Notes: generated by a model not told the origin, from the sequence alone. DNA of 64,000 bases from Chinchilla lanigera (GCF_000276665.1 NW_004955516.1:3291667-3355666); one strand, 5' to 3'; positions 10,967 to 24,035 are shown, counted from the stretch's first letter. Program-made: numbers and translations.

Positions 10967-11382
10967 TATTGCAGACTCTTGCTATGCCAAGGTCTGATGT
11001 GATATCAGTAAATCATGAAAAGTTATGATGATTTACAGTCATCATTTATGGTACATTCTAAGTAGTTTGTCACTGTAAGTAAAGGGTTAACAAAACTCTA
11101 TGGACAAATTTGTATCAATTGTATTACTAGCAATACTCATTATGATAAATATTATCCCTGATGAGATAAACCTAGAGTGAGAGAACTACAAATGAACCAC
11201 AAAGATCTGGTAGCTATCATAAGCTTGGTATTCTTCCAGAATAGTAACTCTTAACTATGGGCCCCTATAGGAACCATATGCAAAGTATGTCCATAAAACT
11301 GTTACAAAAGGTATCAATTCCTATGGGGAAGGGGGTTTTAAACCAACCATGGTAGGTTGAAGAACAGTACTTTATATGAGAT

Positions 11383-11452
11383 TGTGGGTGTAGGTGAAAC
11401 GGCTTGCTTAGCATGTGCTTAGGCCCTAAGTTTCAGTCACAGTACCCAAAAA
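11383..11452 (+). mobile_element. older ID-type SINE
   Basis: Diverged body (GGCTTGCTTAGCATGTGCTT) ending CAGTACCC and an A-run. Confidence 0.5.
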
Positions 11453-11454
11453 AA

Positions 11455-11760
11455 AATCTTAAATGGCAAAAGAGGTGATTAAGTTAAGGATCTTGGGAGG
11501 AGGTTATTGTCCTGCATTATCTGGATGGGTCTTAAAAGCGCCACTGGCAACATTCACAATATTCAAGACCTTTCTGATACACAAAGAGGACACAATATTA
11601 ACACCAGTTACCAGAAACTGGAAAGAGACAGGGAAATGTGTCTCTACTAGTAAGAATCTAATTTTTCACACCTCTGGCTTCCAGAACTGTGAGAGAATAA
11701 AATTTTCCATGTTTTCAAGCACCCATTTTGAGGTGCTCTATTAAAACAGCCACAGGACAA
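11455..11760 (+). mobile_element. MaLR (MLT1/MST-type) LTR fragment
   Basis: GAGGTGATTAAGTTAAGGATCT and TCTGGCTTCCAGAACTGTGA, GAGAATAAAATTTTC, then CTATTAAAACAGCCACAGGAC, match the end of old MaLR LTRs. Confidence 0.65.
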
Positions 11761-12419
11761 ACAGAACAGAGTGGCTCTGCACACACCCATGTGCCATGTT
11801 TGTCTCATTCATGGCACACCTGAGATGTCACTCTGGGACCAAATCTAGCCTCTGGATTACTGTAATGCCTAACATGTCTCCAATGGCATCCTGCTTCCTG
11901 CTCAATATGAATCCTTCTATTTCAATATGATGCCAAATGTGACCTATCAAGTCTTACTTGTCTGAATGATCACTGAGCTTGCAGATCTCCTGGTGGGCAT
12001 TACAGTTACTGAAATAAAACAAGTACCCTCATGGGATAGGGGACATAAATTCTCAGGCTTTAATCTACGACCTGTTACCCAGTAAAGGTGGAGACATCTC
12101 TTTTTCCCCATCTTCCTTTCCTAGAAAGTATGGAATATGCCCTCCACTTATGCCCCACTCTTATTATAAAGGCCAGATACACTGTAACAATAAATAATGG
12201 CCACTAATCCATATATACAGGGAGGAAATGCCCTAAAACATGAGGTGACACTGATGATCCAATGCAAAAGTACCAGCCCCTGGCCCACCCCATAAAAGCT
12301 AGTCCCATTCTTTTATTAATCAGCCAGTCTGATCATTAGAGCTGTGCCTTCTTCACCTCCTTAAGCTGAAAATCTATACCCATAAGTACTAATTCCCCCT
12401 TCCACCTCTCCTGGCCCCA

Positions 12420-12700
12420 GTCCTTAGTAACCACCTCTGGTTTCTGTTTTTATGATTTTGACTACTTGAGATATTCCTGAGAGATGATTCATGTATTATT
12501 TGTCCTTTTGTGACTGGCTTGTTTCATGTAGCATAATTTCCTCAAGGTCTACCCATGTTGTAGCATATGACAAGATTTCCTTCTGTTTTAAGGCATTAAG
12601 GATAATGCTGCAGTGCACATAGGTGTGGTAATATCTTCTTGAGATCATGTTTTCAATTCTTCTGAAAACACTATACCCAGATGTGGGACTGTTGGACGAA
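12420..12700 (-). mobile_element. ancient L1 3' UTR fragment
   Basis: Reverse-strand L1M 3' sequence: TGGCTTGTTTCATGTAGCAT, CCATGTTGTAGCATATGACA, AATAATGCTGCAGTGCACAT (one base off), TTTTCAATTCTTCTG. One of two clear L1 copies in sense with KDM6A. Confidence 0.75.
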
Positions 12701-13428
12701 AAAAAATTTTTAAATGTCTTCTGCTTATAAGGAAGAAGTCCAAAACTTGAAATAGGGCACAGGAGTACATCTCAGTTAAGATAATACCATGTGAAGAATT
12801 CAAATGTAAGGGTGATATATTCAAATTGGAGATATGAGGATAAAAACTTTCATTTTATACTGTATTAGCTAAGAACACTTCTCTGTGGCATTTATTTTAA
12901 TTCCATGTAAGAGATCATTGTATGATTTTATCTCCACCTTCTCAGATTACTTCAAAGGCATAGTACCTGTAGCCATATATATTTAAAAATATTAAAGTGT
13001 ATATACCTTTTAAGTAAAATGCCTTAAAGATTACTTAAATAGATACTATGTCATATTCTTGAAAATCACTTTAACATAATGACAAGTAATAAACATCAAA
13101 ATAGTAACCTGTACACTTCAGTACAGTACATCTTGAGTTAAATAGATAATGGATTATTTTCAAATTATTTTAATATAAAAAATAATCTATCCCCAAAATT
13201 CTAAATACAGGTAACATTCCAGGAAGATGTTTGAGTTTGATTAAGCATATATCTCCTCTCTAACCAGTCTTAAGAGTTACCCTGCCCTAATCTTGTACTG
13301 CTTGCTTGACCTAGCTGAATTTCTACCCCTCCCTAGTCTTGCCTGTCTTTGAGAACAGGATACCTGTAACTAAAAGTTCCTCTTCAGGTGAGCTAGCCAA
13401 CACTGGATATATCTAAGATGGCTGTCAG

Positions 13429-13540
13429 GGACTGGGGATTTAGCTCAGCGGTAAAAGCGCCTGCCTGGCAAGCGCAAGGCCATGAGTTCGGTTCCCGGTA
13501 CCGGAGAAAAACCCACAAAAAAATAAAAATAAAAATAAAT
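13429..13540 (+). mobile_element. ID SINE
   Basis: Complete body, tail of A and AAAAAT units; perfect 14-bp duplication AAGATGGCTGTCAG (13415-13428, 13541-13554). Confidence 0.93.
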
Positions 13541-13754
13541 AAGATGGCTGTCAGAGTGACTACCAGACAACCTCTACTTTCATTATAATCCATCCACGTG
13601 CTAAAGATACCCCTCTCAGCACCAAAAAAGTTAAACATTACTCTAACGACAGCCTCGAAGAACCAGGAGAAAAAAGAGGTTGAGTCCCAGTTCCTAGAAA
13701 ATCTATGCCCATTCTCAGAAAATAAATGAATATTCATCCCGTTCATTAGCCCCT

Positions 13755-14980
13755 CTCCATTTCTTTACCCTGTATTTATAAACTTCCAACCTCCAATAGG
13801 CAGACAAGTTGATTTATAAGTTTCTCTCAAAGTTTTCATATTCTTAGTCAAAAAAAGTCTTCTTGTCTATTCAATCAGCACTGTCTTGTTACTGGCTCCA
13901 TAATTCCAAGGGGAAAAGGATCCAGTTTGGGGTCAGAAATTGGTGACATTAACACTCAGGGGCTACATTCACCCAATATGAGGACAGCTAGAACTGGGTT
14001 TCTACTTGGTTCATCTCTATCCCAATAAATGCAATCAATTTTAAATCACCAAGCCTACCTTTCTATAGTATTTATGCTTGCTAAAGCAATTGCTTCTTCA
14101 AATCTCACTGATTATAAAATACTGCTCAATCAGAAATTTAAATTATAAAGACTTCTTTGTCTTCTAAATACATATACAAACATATATACAAAGATAAGAA
14201 ACTTAAGAGAAAGTGCAGGGCATGAACTAGTCACTAAAAAAGAACTACATATAGACAATAAAAGAAAGATACATTTAATTTCATTAATAATGAAATTGAA
14301 AGTTAAAACTATGAAATGCTTTTTTGCCATTAAGACTAGGAAAAAATTAAACTCCATTTTGTCTAGGCTATAAGGAAGAAGATAATGAAGGACAGTTCAG
14401 TCAAAATGTAAACAACTTTCTCTGAGGCATTTAAAAAGTTTACTGGGTAGATGGACGTACAGGTAGATGAAAGATGGACAAAGAGAATGAAAGTCTTCCT
14501 GTTGATGACTCTGTAGAATAAGTATATCAAAGATAAAATCTAGCTAAACTTATTTACTTAAATAATACCTACCATTGCTAAACAATAGTGGGGGTACAAT
14601 TTCACTAATTTCTTCTAAAACTGGAATAATAAAACTATTTTCAAAAGTAGCCCTATTTTGATGAGACTAAGCATGTTCAGGGTGGTATGGACGTAGACAA
14701 GCAACCCTGCTTAGAGATCAACCTAGAAGCAGAAGAAAGTTTAAGAAAAAACTGGAAAAGATGAGAGATAGCTCATGAAAATAAAATAATGAGTCAATTA
14801 TTCAGCCATATCTTGTTATATAAGGATGAAAGTGGGAAAACGTACATAAAAGACTTACCTTGAAGGATCCAAAATTATAAACCTTAATTCTTATTGAAGT
14901 GAAGGTGCCTGCAATTTTTCTGTATCTTGTTATGAAAGTATCTTGAGTAATAAATTTGTATTTATTTAACTCACCCTATC
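13755..14980. other. AT-rich intron stretch, nothing recognised
   Basis: No SINE, clear L1 or LTR text and no convincing open frame. May include very old repeats I cannot read. Confidence 0.5.
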
Positions 14981-14997
14981 TTTAAAAGCTCACTGTC

Positions 14998-15033
14998 TCG
15001 ATTCCTGGTACCAAAAAAAATTTTTAAATAAAT
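14998..15033 (+). mobile_element. extremely 5'-truncated ID SINE (36 bp)
   Basis: Only TCGATTCCTGGTACC (the ID 3' end) plus an A/T-rich tail, between perfect 14-bp duplications AAAAGCTCACTGTC (14984-14997, 15034-15047). Confidence 0.85.
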
Positions 15034-15721
15034 AAAAGCTCACTGTCACATTTTGTGCAATATCTAATCTTAATCTCAAGGTTTTAAATGCCATAGGGAT
15101 ATTATGGGAAATTATATTAACCCAACTCTCTCTACTTAATATCACAATTCTTCAATTTCATTTTATATATGCACTTAAATTTACTTGTTCATTAAAAAAA
15201 ACATTAAAATGTCCTTTCCTTTGGTTTGGGCTGTAATAATTTAAAATATTTAAAAAGGAAGCTCACTTTATTATATAATTTTAGGTAATAGTAACTTATT
15301 TAATCTTAGTTTTCTTCCTTTTCAATAGTTAGCATTCTTTATCCTTTTGGGTGTTAGAACTAGTTGGCACAATAATCTTAGTTCTCAGCTCTAACAAAAA
15401 TCAGTGTCTAATACCTGCCCATTCCATGCCTGTTTCCTGCCATCAACCAACTCTCAGATTTTGCCAATTCTATATGCAAAGAGTTGGGATTTTTCTTTGA
15501 ACAACTAATATTTTACTATTTGTAACTGTCATATTTGGTGGTAAATGTGTCCATATTTTTTTCCTAATTTCTAATGTGAAAGTGTTAACATCCTTTTAAA
15601 AAATAACAAAATACTAAAGTGAAAAATAGTGAGGTTTACTTAACATGAAATTTTTTTATTCTACAAATTTATACCAAATGATGCAACAGCCTGCACAATT
15701 CTTTAAAGTACTGACATGAAA

Positions 15722-15880
15722 GCCAAGCATAGTACCAGATGCCTATAATCCCAGCACTGGGGAGACTGAGGTAAGAGGATCACCACAAGTTTGACGCCAG
15801 CCTATGGTACATGGTGAGTTCTAGGCCAGGCTGAAATCTCACAGCGAGACCCTGTCTCAAAAAAGCATACACACACAAAA
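15722..15880 (+). mobile_element. B1-type SINE
   Basis: GCCAAGCATAGTACCAGATG to GACCCTGTCTCAAAAAAGC; AAGTACTGACATGA flanks it on both sides. Confidence 0.9.
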
Positions 15881-15956
15881 GTACTGACATGACATCAGAG
15901 TATATCATAACTCAGTGTTATTAACAAAGAATATTACCACTTGCGGTAACAGGTTT

Positions 15957-16192
15957 TGTTTCATTTTGTTTTGTTTTGTTTTTGAGACAGGGTCTCATTA
16001 TGTAGCCTAGGCTGGTGTCAAAAGGTGATCCTGGGGCTGGGGATTTAGCTCAGCGGCACAGCGCCTGCCTGGCAAGCGCAAGGTCATGAGTTCGATTCGC
16101 AGTACCTGAAAAAAAAAACAAAAATAAAAAAGGTGATCCTTCTACCTCAGCCTCCCAAGTGCTGGTGAGATTACAGGTATGTGGCATTAAAC
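15957..16192 (-). mobile_element. B1-type SINE, split by ID
   Basis: TTTTGAGACAGGGTCTCATT ... TGTCAAAAGGTGATCCT, then after the ID TCTACCTCAGCCTCCCAAGT ... ATTACAGGTATGTGG. Confidence 0.88.
16033..16128 (+). mobile_element. ID SINE inside a reverse B1
   Basis: Complete body; duplication AAAGGTGATCCT (16021-16032, 16129-16140) is B1 sequence, giving the order of insertion. Confidence 0.93.
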
Positions 16193-16779
16193 CCTACACT
16201 ATTAACACATCTCGAATGATATTATATGCTTTTCATAAAATCAAATCCGTTAGAATGCAAGTGACATATTTGCTGAGGCTATCTCATACTCAGACTGGAG
16301 TCAGGTTAACAGACTCTGAACTCTACATATAGCTAGCCTGTTTTATTTTTTGTTTATATTATGTTTTGGCTCCAATATTAGTTTTACCCTGAACTATGGT
16401 ATGAAAAAAATTAAAATTTTTAAAAATAAAAGCTTATCTTATTTGCTCCAGCAATCTACCTCCAGATATTTACCCTATGCAAACTGTATAAAAACACAGA
16501 CAAAGATGTTCACTGCAGTATTGTTTGTCACATACAAGTACAAAACTGGACCACAAACACCTCATCAATATGGAATTAATTACATTACACTTATAATGGA
16601 GATATCAGGTAACCATTATAAAATACAAGGGAAGAACTAATGTACTGATATGAAAAGCCCAAGATATACTACTGTTAAAAAACAAGGTATTAAAAAAAAA
16701 AAAAAGATATTTAGTGAAGGAGCCTTCTTCTGTAAAATGTTAATATATGCACTGGGCAAATAGTCCAAACTGGAGCTGG

Positions 16780-17135
16780 CTGCTACAGACTCAATGTATG
16801 TACACCCCCACCAAATTAATACACTAAAATCCTAACTTCTAATGTGATAGTATTAGTACATGAAGCCCTTGGGAAATAATTAGGTCATGAGAGGATTAAT
16901 GCTTATTTTATAAAACTTTAGAGAATTCCTTGGTCCCTCCCAACATTTGAGAACACAGCAAGACAAGCCATGACTGAAACAGAAAGTGGATCAACAGGGA
17001 CAACCAACCATCTGCAAATAATCTACCACTGCCTTGATCTTGGACTTCCTGGCCTACCGAACTATGAGAAATAAATGTTGTTTAAGCCACCTAGTCTGTG
17101 GTGGTTTGTTACAGTAGCCCAAACAGACTAATAGA
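16780..17135 (+). mobile_element. MaLR (MLT1/MST-type) LTR
   Basis: Contains AATCCTAACTTCTAATGTGA, TTAGGTCATGAGAGGATTAA, CACAGCAAGACAAGCCATGA, GACTTCCTGGCC, AACTATGAGAAATAAATG and ends CAAACAGACTAATAG, the order found in MaLR LTRs. Confidence 0.8.
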
Positions 17136-17546
17136 AAGGCTATAGAAGCTGTTTCTTAAGGAAATAAAAACTGACCAAGTTCATACATTCCACCACCTGG
17201 AGGAGAAATTAACACAATTAATTAGAATTAGGAGGACAACTGAAAGAATTAGGAGGTAAGTCAAAATCAGTGATACAGGCAGAGAAAAATAATAAAATTA
17301 TTAAATTTAGAAAAAACCAAGTTTTAGTGAAAATTTTACACAGTGACAATGCAAATAGCAAATGTTGAATTTAAGGAGACAAGTATATTTGTACAGTAGG
17401 ACAGTGAGGGAAAAGAAAGCCAAATCCTCACCTTCCATGGAAGAAAATCATTTTAAAATGCTTAAAACTGTAAAATAAAGTAAAAATACAAGCATATTAG
17501 ACATGAAAGTAAATATCATTAACATAAAAAACTAAAACTTGAGAGA

Positions 17547-17985
17547 ATGTTGGTTGGGGACCACAAATTCACAATGACTAATTCTGCATGCTTCCCTAGG
17601 GGATATATGGAGGTTCGGGATTATTGGTATCACCCTTTTGAAATTTCTATGAACTCTTTAGGGATGAGCTATCCTTTCCCACTCACTAAGAATAAACTAA
17701 AACCACTAAAATTAAAAACACATTCCAGGGCAAAATCCTTCTTAGCATAAGATCAGCTCCGCCCTCCTGAGTCATCCCAGGATCATCCCTTGCCACTTGA
17801 GTCATCCATGGACCTTGAATTTTCTGCAAACCCCTATCATTGTATACACCCAATAAACAGTGGCTGGTTTGGAGTGTTTTGGTCTCTGGCCTTCCTAAGG
17901 CACTGACCTTCCAGCCCTCCTTCATGCATTACTAAATCTGTCTCTGTTTCTTATTTCATCCTTTCGCCATACCCCTCATACAGGC
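17547..17985 (+). mobile_element. possible ERV LTR (class uncertain)
   Basis: Starts TGTTGGTTGGGGACC, has a polyadenylation signal in CACCCAATAAACAGTGG followed by a T/G-rich U5-like stretch, and ends near CATACA. The next bases (TTTGGGGATCTTGGCC) resemble the region after an LTR, but I see no duplication. No coding region remains. Confidence 0.4.
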
Positions 17986-18044
17986 ATTTGGGGATCTTGG
18001 CCAGGTCACCATAGAAAAAAACAGGCAAAGGGAGATAGGAGGCT

Positions 18045-18240
18045 ACTTTTTTGGCTGGTATTTTGTAGTATAGTGAATTGAACACAGAGCCTTCCTGCTG
18101 ATCTGTATCTCCCATCCCTTTCAATTTATTTTTGAGACAGGGATTTCCTATGTTGTGCTCGTAAGACTTCAATTTGGATTCCTCCTGCCTTAGCCTCCGA
18201 GTGCTAGAATCACAGGCTTGCTCCATCACATCTGACTGGA
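18045..18240 (-). mobile_element. B1-ID dimer SINE
   Basis: Reverse ID part (GTGAATTGAACACAGAGCCT) then reverse B1 part (TTTTTGAGACAGGGATTTCC ... CATCACATCTGAC). Confidence 0.75.
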
Positions 18241-18249
18241 GCATACTGT

Positions 18250-20330
18250 TTTTATAAGTTTTATAAAATTTCTTTATGGATGTAGTACTTTGCTAAAATT
18301 TAAAGAAAAGCCAGTTGCAATTCACAGAAATAGTAATAGCCAGTAAGTATGAGGGAGGAAAGGCACCTTTGTTCATGAACTTACAAATGCAATAACACTA
18401 GATAGTACTTAAATGGTATGTATGATGGGCTACACACCAAGTGCTATACAGGTACTTATTCACTTAATTACAACATACCTTCTCCCATTTACAGGTAGAG
18501 AAACTGAGACACAATGATTTGCCAAGGTCAGGCTGCTGGTAAAAGGTAAAATTCAGGACTGGAAAAAGAAAATTCCAGAGTCCAAATGTCAAATAAATAT
18601 TCTAGACTGCCTCGTAGCTTACTAGGTTGGGAATAAGTAGCTCGGTAAGAGCAGTAAGCAAATATTCAAGCACATTTGATAGGATAATAAATTGGAATAC
18701 TGGAAGACAACTAGAGAATATTCCAATTTCTCTAAAAAGAAGCTTTCAAAGTAGTATGGGTTACAAACTGATACAACTTGAGTGAAGAAAAATGTCAATG
18801 TCAAACCTTAAAATATAATGTATTTGTATATACGTATTCACCCTCCTTTAACAAAGTAATTCTAAGAATTTTCTCACAAATAAACATATACATTGTAAAA
18901 TACACTGAGCTTGAAATAGAAGACTGAAAAAAGCCTAAATATCCATCAAAAGCAATCAGTAGGTAGACTTACTAAAAATATAAACTCTTGAAAGTACTTA
19001 GGTAAGTGCCCCACTATAATTAAATACATCTTCAACATTATTAAAACATTATTAAACATTTAGTAACATCTTGACTTTCAGAAGGGAATCATGAAAGTCT
19101 AGTGATTAACTAAGTGTATATATATGCTGTTTCATCAGTGATTCACAGGGTTTGTTAGCATGTTACTAGCTTTGAGAAGTGCTGCTATAGAGCTTTCACT
19201 TTCTTTGCTCCAAAATTTCTTAAACACATTTAGCCCACAGAGCCCATTTTGTTGAAGAAATGGAGGCTAAATGGATTGAAAAATACATTAACTATAAATT
19301 TATGACCTCAAAATGAGATATATTTGTGTTTGCATTAAGAAACTAATTCTATGTGGCACCTGATTTGAATCCTTTCATCATCACATCACTCCTTACTCCC
19401 TTTCCTGGTACATTACACACTATGTTACATACTATCCAAATTTAAGTTAAAAGTCTACAGGGCATCCCTGCAGTAAAGGCAAATTAAGAATCATTCTTTA
19501 GCAAGAAGGATTCTGCATAAGCAGATTTAAAATGAACAAAATGAGAACTACAAATTTATCAAAGAGTTCTACTTCTGACCAAAAATTTTTTTTAAGAAAG
19601 GATCCAATTTATGAAGCTACATTACCTAATAAACAAAGCAAATTTATGAAACAACATGGGCATACTCTGGACAACAAAGCAATACAAGGCAGCCATCTCT
19701 GGGAGAGGAGAAACAAATGAGGTGACTACTAGGGCTGTCTGTTTACTGCCCGAGGAGTTCCCATGCAAAGGTAAGGATAGGGGAATGCAGGCAAAGTGCA
19801 GTCACCCAGAGTTAAAAGGAGCTATAAGTTTGGGTAGGCCAACGCAGCTAGAATATAGAAGGTATAAAATGTGAGACGTGAGAGTTGTATAGGCAGAGTA
19901 GTACTCTAGAGATCTGTATAGACGCTCCCTTGAATCTCCCGATGAGTAACAATGAGTGTATGGAGGTGAAATTACCCTAGAACCACCTAAAATAAATAAT
20001 GAGAAAACCTATGCAGCTCGAACAGTGCCAAAAATAATTGCTGTTCATAAAAGTCCAAATAGAAAAGCCTCAATAACATGGGTAGCTTCCCAAAGAGTAC
20101 TCAGAAGGATATTGGCTCAGTAGTGGGGCAAAATTAGCCCAAGAGTAAAGGCTATTATGTTCCCATCTAATAAAGTGTAAAAATAAGCCTCAAAAGGATC
20201 AAACTATTTCTAAATAACTTGTGTCCCAGAACAAAGCTCAAAAAATCTTAACATGAAGCAGTAATATCCAAAAGCTAGCAAGGTAAAATTCACACTACTG
20301 TACCTGGCATCAAATCAAAAGTTACCAAGA
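18250..20330. other. AT-rich intron stretch, little recognised
   Basis: No SINE copies. Parts may be very old L1 (18850-19010). Short open frames at 19532-19874 look random. Confidence 0.45.
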
Positions 20331-20339
20331 ATGCAAATT

Positions 20340-20482
20340 ATCCAGAAATTACAAACCATAAACAGAAAACTAATCAGAAATGATACATACAGTATAATAA
20401 AGTTAGTCAAACTAGACTCCATATGCTCAAGAAAGTAGAGAAAAATATAACTTGTTAAAGAGGCTAGGAACACATATACACA

Positions 20483-20518
<36 letters not shown>

Positions 20519-21250
20519 TACACATCTATCTCCAAGTGATTACAACATCTAAGGTGAAAAATACACTGGATAGAATTATGGGCAAATTAGCTATTGCAGA
20601 AGAAAAACTTGATGAACCTGAAGAATCAGCATTAACAACAATGCAAAATGAAACACAGCAAGGAGGAAAATTGAAAAAAATAAACTAAACAAAATGAAGA
20701 AATAATGGAACAACTTCAGATGGCTTAATACATGTATAACTATAATGCAAGTAGGAGAGGAAAGTAAAAATGTCTCAAGACTCAAGAGGAGAAAATTCTC
20801 CAACTGGTGAAAAGTATAAACTCACATGTCCAAAGAGCTCAACAAATTTCAAGCACAAGGAACATTTAAAAAAAAAAAAAAAAAAAAAAAGCCTACAACA
20901 TATAATATAACATAGCGTAACATAATATAACATAACATAAGCTACTACCTAATGCTGGCAATAAAAACAAAATCTTAAAAGCAATCAAAGCAGGAGAAGA
21001 CATCTTACCTATAGAGAAATAAAAGAAAATGATAGCAAAGTTGATTTTCAAAAACAATGTAAGGTAGAATATACAATGAAGCAACACCTTTATAAAGTAT
21101 TACAAAGGAGGAGTGTCATCTAGAATTTTATTTCAAGTCAATATTTTTAAGTAAACAAAAACTTTTGCGATAAAGACTGAAAAAATTAATTATCAGCAAC
21201 CTTCACTACAAGAAATTTTAAAGTCTTTTAAGAAGAAAGAAAACAGCACA
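20340..21250 (+). mobile_element. ancient L1 5' half fragment (L1M/HAL1 type)
   Basis: L1 leader/ORF1-like text, e.g. AAAGCAATCAAAGCAGGAGA, CATCTAGAATTTTATTTCAA and CACTACAAGAAATTTTAAAG, heavily decayed. It contains a CA repeat. Confidence 0.6.
20487..20516 (+). repeat. (CA)15 microsatellite
   Basis: Fifteen uninterrupted CA units after an imperfect CA-rich lead. Confidence 0.95.
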
Positions 21251-21395
21251 AGATGGAAATCTAGATCTATCCAACAAAATGAAAAGGAAATTGTGTGATT
21301 GCGTGTGTGTATGTGTGTGTGAGAGAGAGAGTGAACACAAAATAACTTTCCCACATTACATATCTTTGAAAGATAACTGTTTAAAGGAAAAAATA

Positions 21396-21490
21396 GTGCC
21401 GAGGACATAGCTCAGCAACACAGTGCCTGCCTGGCAAGTGTGAGGTACTGAGTTCGATTCCCAGTACCCCTTCAAAAAAGCAAAAAATAA
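21396..21490 (+). mobile_element. ID SINE (diverged)
   Basis: GAGGACATAGCTCAGCAACA ... GTTCGATTCCCAGTACCCC with short A-rich tail. Confidence 0.85.
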
Positions 21491-21611
21491 TAAATGTATT
21501 ATGGGACTGACAAATGAAGTAAAATTAATCACAACAGCAGAAAATCAAGAAGTGAAGTATGGTACCTAAGAATTACACTATTAGTTGAAAGTAGACTGTG
21601 TTAAGTAAACG

Positions 21612-22035
21612 TGTGATGGTTGACTGTGTCAACTTGAATAAAAGAAGTTCAACTAAATTGGCTCAGCAATTCCACACCCTTGGGTGGAAGACCCAGCTTT
21701 TATTTTTTTGGAGGAGCTCCAGTGTTTGCCTTCATCTTGGAAGTCATCTCCTGACTTCCAGCACAGACTCCAGCTTCCAGTGCAGATCCTTCAGCATTTC
21801 AGCACAGACCCTCAGCCTTCTATCACAGACCCATCAGCCTCCTGATACAGACTTCCCAGTGATATTTCACTGAGCTCCAGACCTTCAACTGGATCCTTCA
21901 GATCTCCAGTATGCAGACAGACCTTCTGCACCCTTCTACATCCAACTCTGTGAGTGGCCACTGCAAGGCAATGTTGTAAATTCTTATATATTTGTACATC
22001 ATGTATTATATGTTTCTCTACTAAACACTGATACA
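21612..22035 (+). mobile_element. ERVL-type solo LTR, same family as 33027-33682
   Basis: Begins TGTGATGGTTGACTGTGTCA and shares its second half with the LTR at 33027: CAGACCCATCAGCCTCCTGA, ACTGAGCTCCAG, CATCCAACTCTGTG, CTCTACTAAAC. No clean target duplication. Confidence 0.65.
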
Positions 22036-23139
22036 TGTATACTCTCAAACTTAAAATAACTACTTGAAAAAAACAGAACATGCATAGCTAAAATAATCTA
22101 GCAAAAGAAAAGAAAGGATTCATAAAAACTACTCCAACAACACAGTAAAATGACTCATAAAAACTACTCTATTAACACAGTAAAAGGCAGGAAAAAAAAC
22201 AACAAAACTTATAGAATAAATAGGAAACAAGAGGACTGATAGGCTCAAACCCAGAGGTCAGCTTCTGGTTTCCCAAACAAGATAACATACACTAATTTTT
22301 CCCTGCTACTCCCCTTTACACACAAATACTCTGGGAATTATTCAAAAGACAATGAATGATAAAAGGACTCTGAAACCTAGAAAAGAAGAAAGCATACTCT
22401 CTAGGGACTCCAAGACTAGAGGAAAGGCAACATAGTGAGTTCTGTGGACTTTCTCTTTATTTCTAGTATACCCTAGACATACACACTGAAGTGGGTAAGA
22501 GAGATACCTTCAACCCAGAACCACCAACAGGCATGAAGGAGGCAAGAAAACCACAATCAAAGTACAAAGAGGCAAAACAATCCCTTCTAGCAGCAGTGAG
22601 AAAGGCCCAGGCCATTCAAGGCCCCCACATCTGCAACCACCATACTGGTGTACTATCTGATGCACTGAGACAACAGCAAAGTAAAAGTCAATCCGTTTTT
22701 TTCTCCACAAGGGTACCAATAGGTAGTCTGATCCAACAGATTCAAAAGAAAAAACTTTTAAAACATTCAAAAATTAATCAAATTAGAAAATGGACATTAT
22801 AGAAGTGGACATACAAACAGGAGACTAGCACATTAACAGATGTTCAATTTCAATCACTATTAGAGAAATGTAAATTAAAATCACAATGAGTTATCACTAT
22901 ATACTTAGAATGACTAAGATAAGTAACAGAGTTAATACCAAATGCTGACAAGAATGAAAAGAAACTGGTTCATTCACACATTGCCGGTGGAACTATAAAT
23001 ACAGAACCACTCTGGGAAATAACTTCACAGTTCCTTCAAAAACTAAAAGTGGACTACTAGGACAACCTAGTATTGACATTCCTGGACATTCAGCCTAGAG
23101 AAATGAAAATTTTCAAGCAGAAACTTGCATGTGAACCTT

Positions 23140-23202
23140 CATGGCAGTTTATTTTTAATAGCCCAAAATTCATGGCAGTTTAATTTTTAATAGCCCAAAA
23201 TT
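23140..23202 (+). repeat. 31-bp tandem duplication in L1
   Basis: CATGGCAGTTTATTTTTAAT... at 23140-23170 is repeated at 23171-23202 with one extra A. Confidence 0.95.
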
Positions 23203-23467
23203 AGAAACGAACCAATGTCCTTCAATATAAACAAGCTGTGGTATATCCCTAACTACTGAAATACTATTCAGAAACAAAAAAGGAACGGGTTGCTAATATA
23301 CACAATAATGTGGATGAGCCACAAAATGCCACAACCAGAAGGGTGAAATAGCTGATTCCATCAAATTAGTGGCTCCCAAAAGTTAGATTTTGGGAGGTTG
23401 CCTCCCAAAAGGGCATAATTGACAAAGTCGGTGTAGATATAAAGGGGCAGCAAAAAGGAGTCATGTG

Positions 23468-23612
23468 ACTGTACAGTTAAGTTTTGCTTTTTTGAGAGGT
23501 AGAGTCTTGCTGTGTTGCCCACAATGGCTTCAAATTCCCAGGTTCAAACAATCCTCCTGCCTCAGCCTCCAAGTAGCTAGGACTGCAGGCATGCACAACC
23601 ACCTCGGGCCAT
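23468..23612 (-). mobile_element. B1-type SINE in an old L1
   Basis: TTTTTTGAGAGGTAGAGTCT ... CTCAGCCTCCAAGTAGCTAG ... CACCTCGGGCC; AGTTAAG/AATTAAG flank it. Confidence 0.85.
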
Positions 23613-23697
23613 AATTAAGTATCTTGGTTGTGGCTGTGGTTACATGAAACTACACCTGATAAAACTGCATAGCTATACATATGCACACAGAGAAATG

Positions 23698-23745
23698 AAT
23701 AAAGAGAGAAAGAGCGAGACAGAGAGAGAGGCAGAGAGAGAGAAT
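23698..23745 (+). repeat. GA-rich repeat
   Basis: Imperfect AGAG/GAGA units inside old L1 3' UTR. Confidence 0.8.
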
Positions 23746-23945
23746 TGCCAAAACAAATGTACACATACTTCAACAGTTCACCATACTAGTAAATGTCTGG
23801 AAGCTAATGGCCAACACCTTGAGCAACTCTTGTAATTGTAGAGGCCAAAGGTAACTTACATTAATCTCATGATGTCCCAATAAATTTAGTATCAAAATAT
23901 TTATACAAGTTTTTCTTTTCCTGGTGTATTATTTTTGGCAGACTA

Positions 23946-24035
23946 GACAGATGGAGAGAAGGAGGGAGGGAGGCAGTAGGGAGAGAGGAAGGAAGGTAGT
24001 GGAGGGAGGGAGGTGAGGCAGGGGAGGCAGGCAGG
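23946..24035 (+). repeat. G/A-rich repeat (GGGA/GGCA)
   Basis: Imperfect GGAGG/GGCAG units over 90 bp. Confidence 0.8.
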
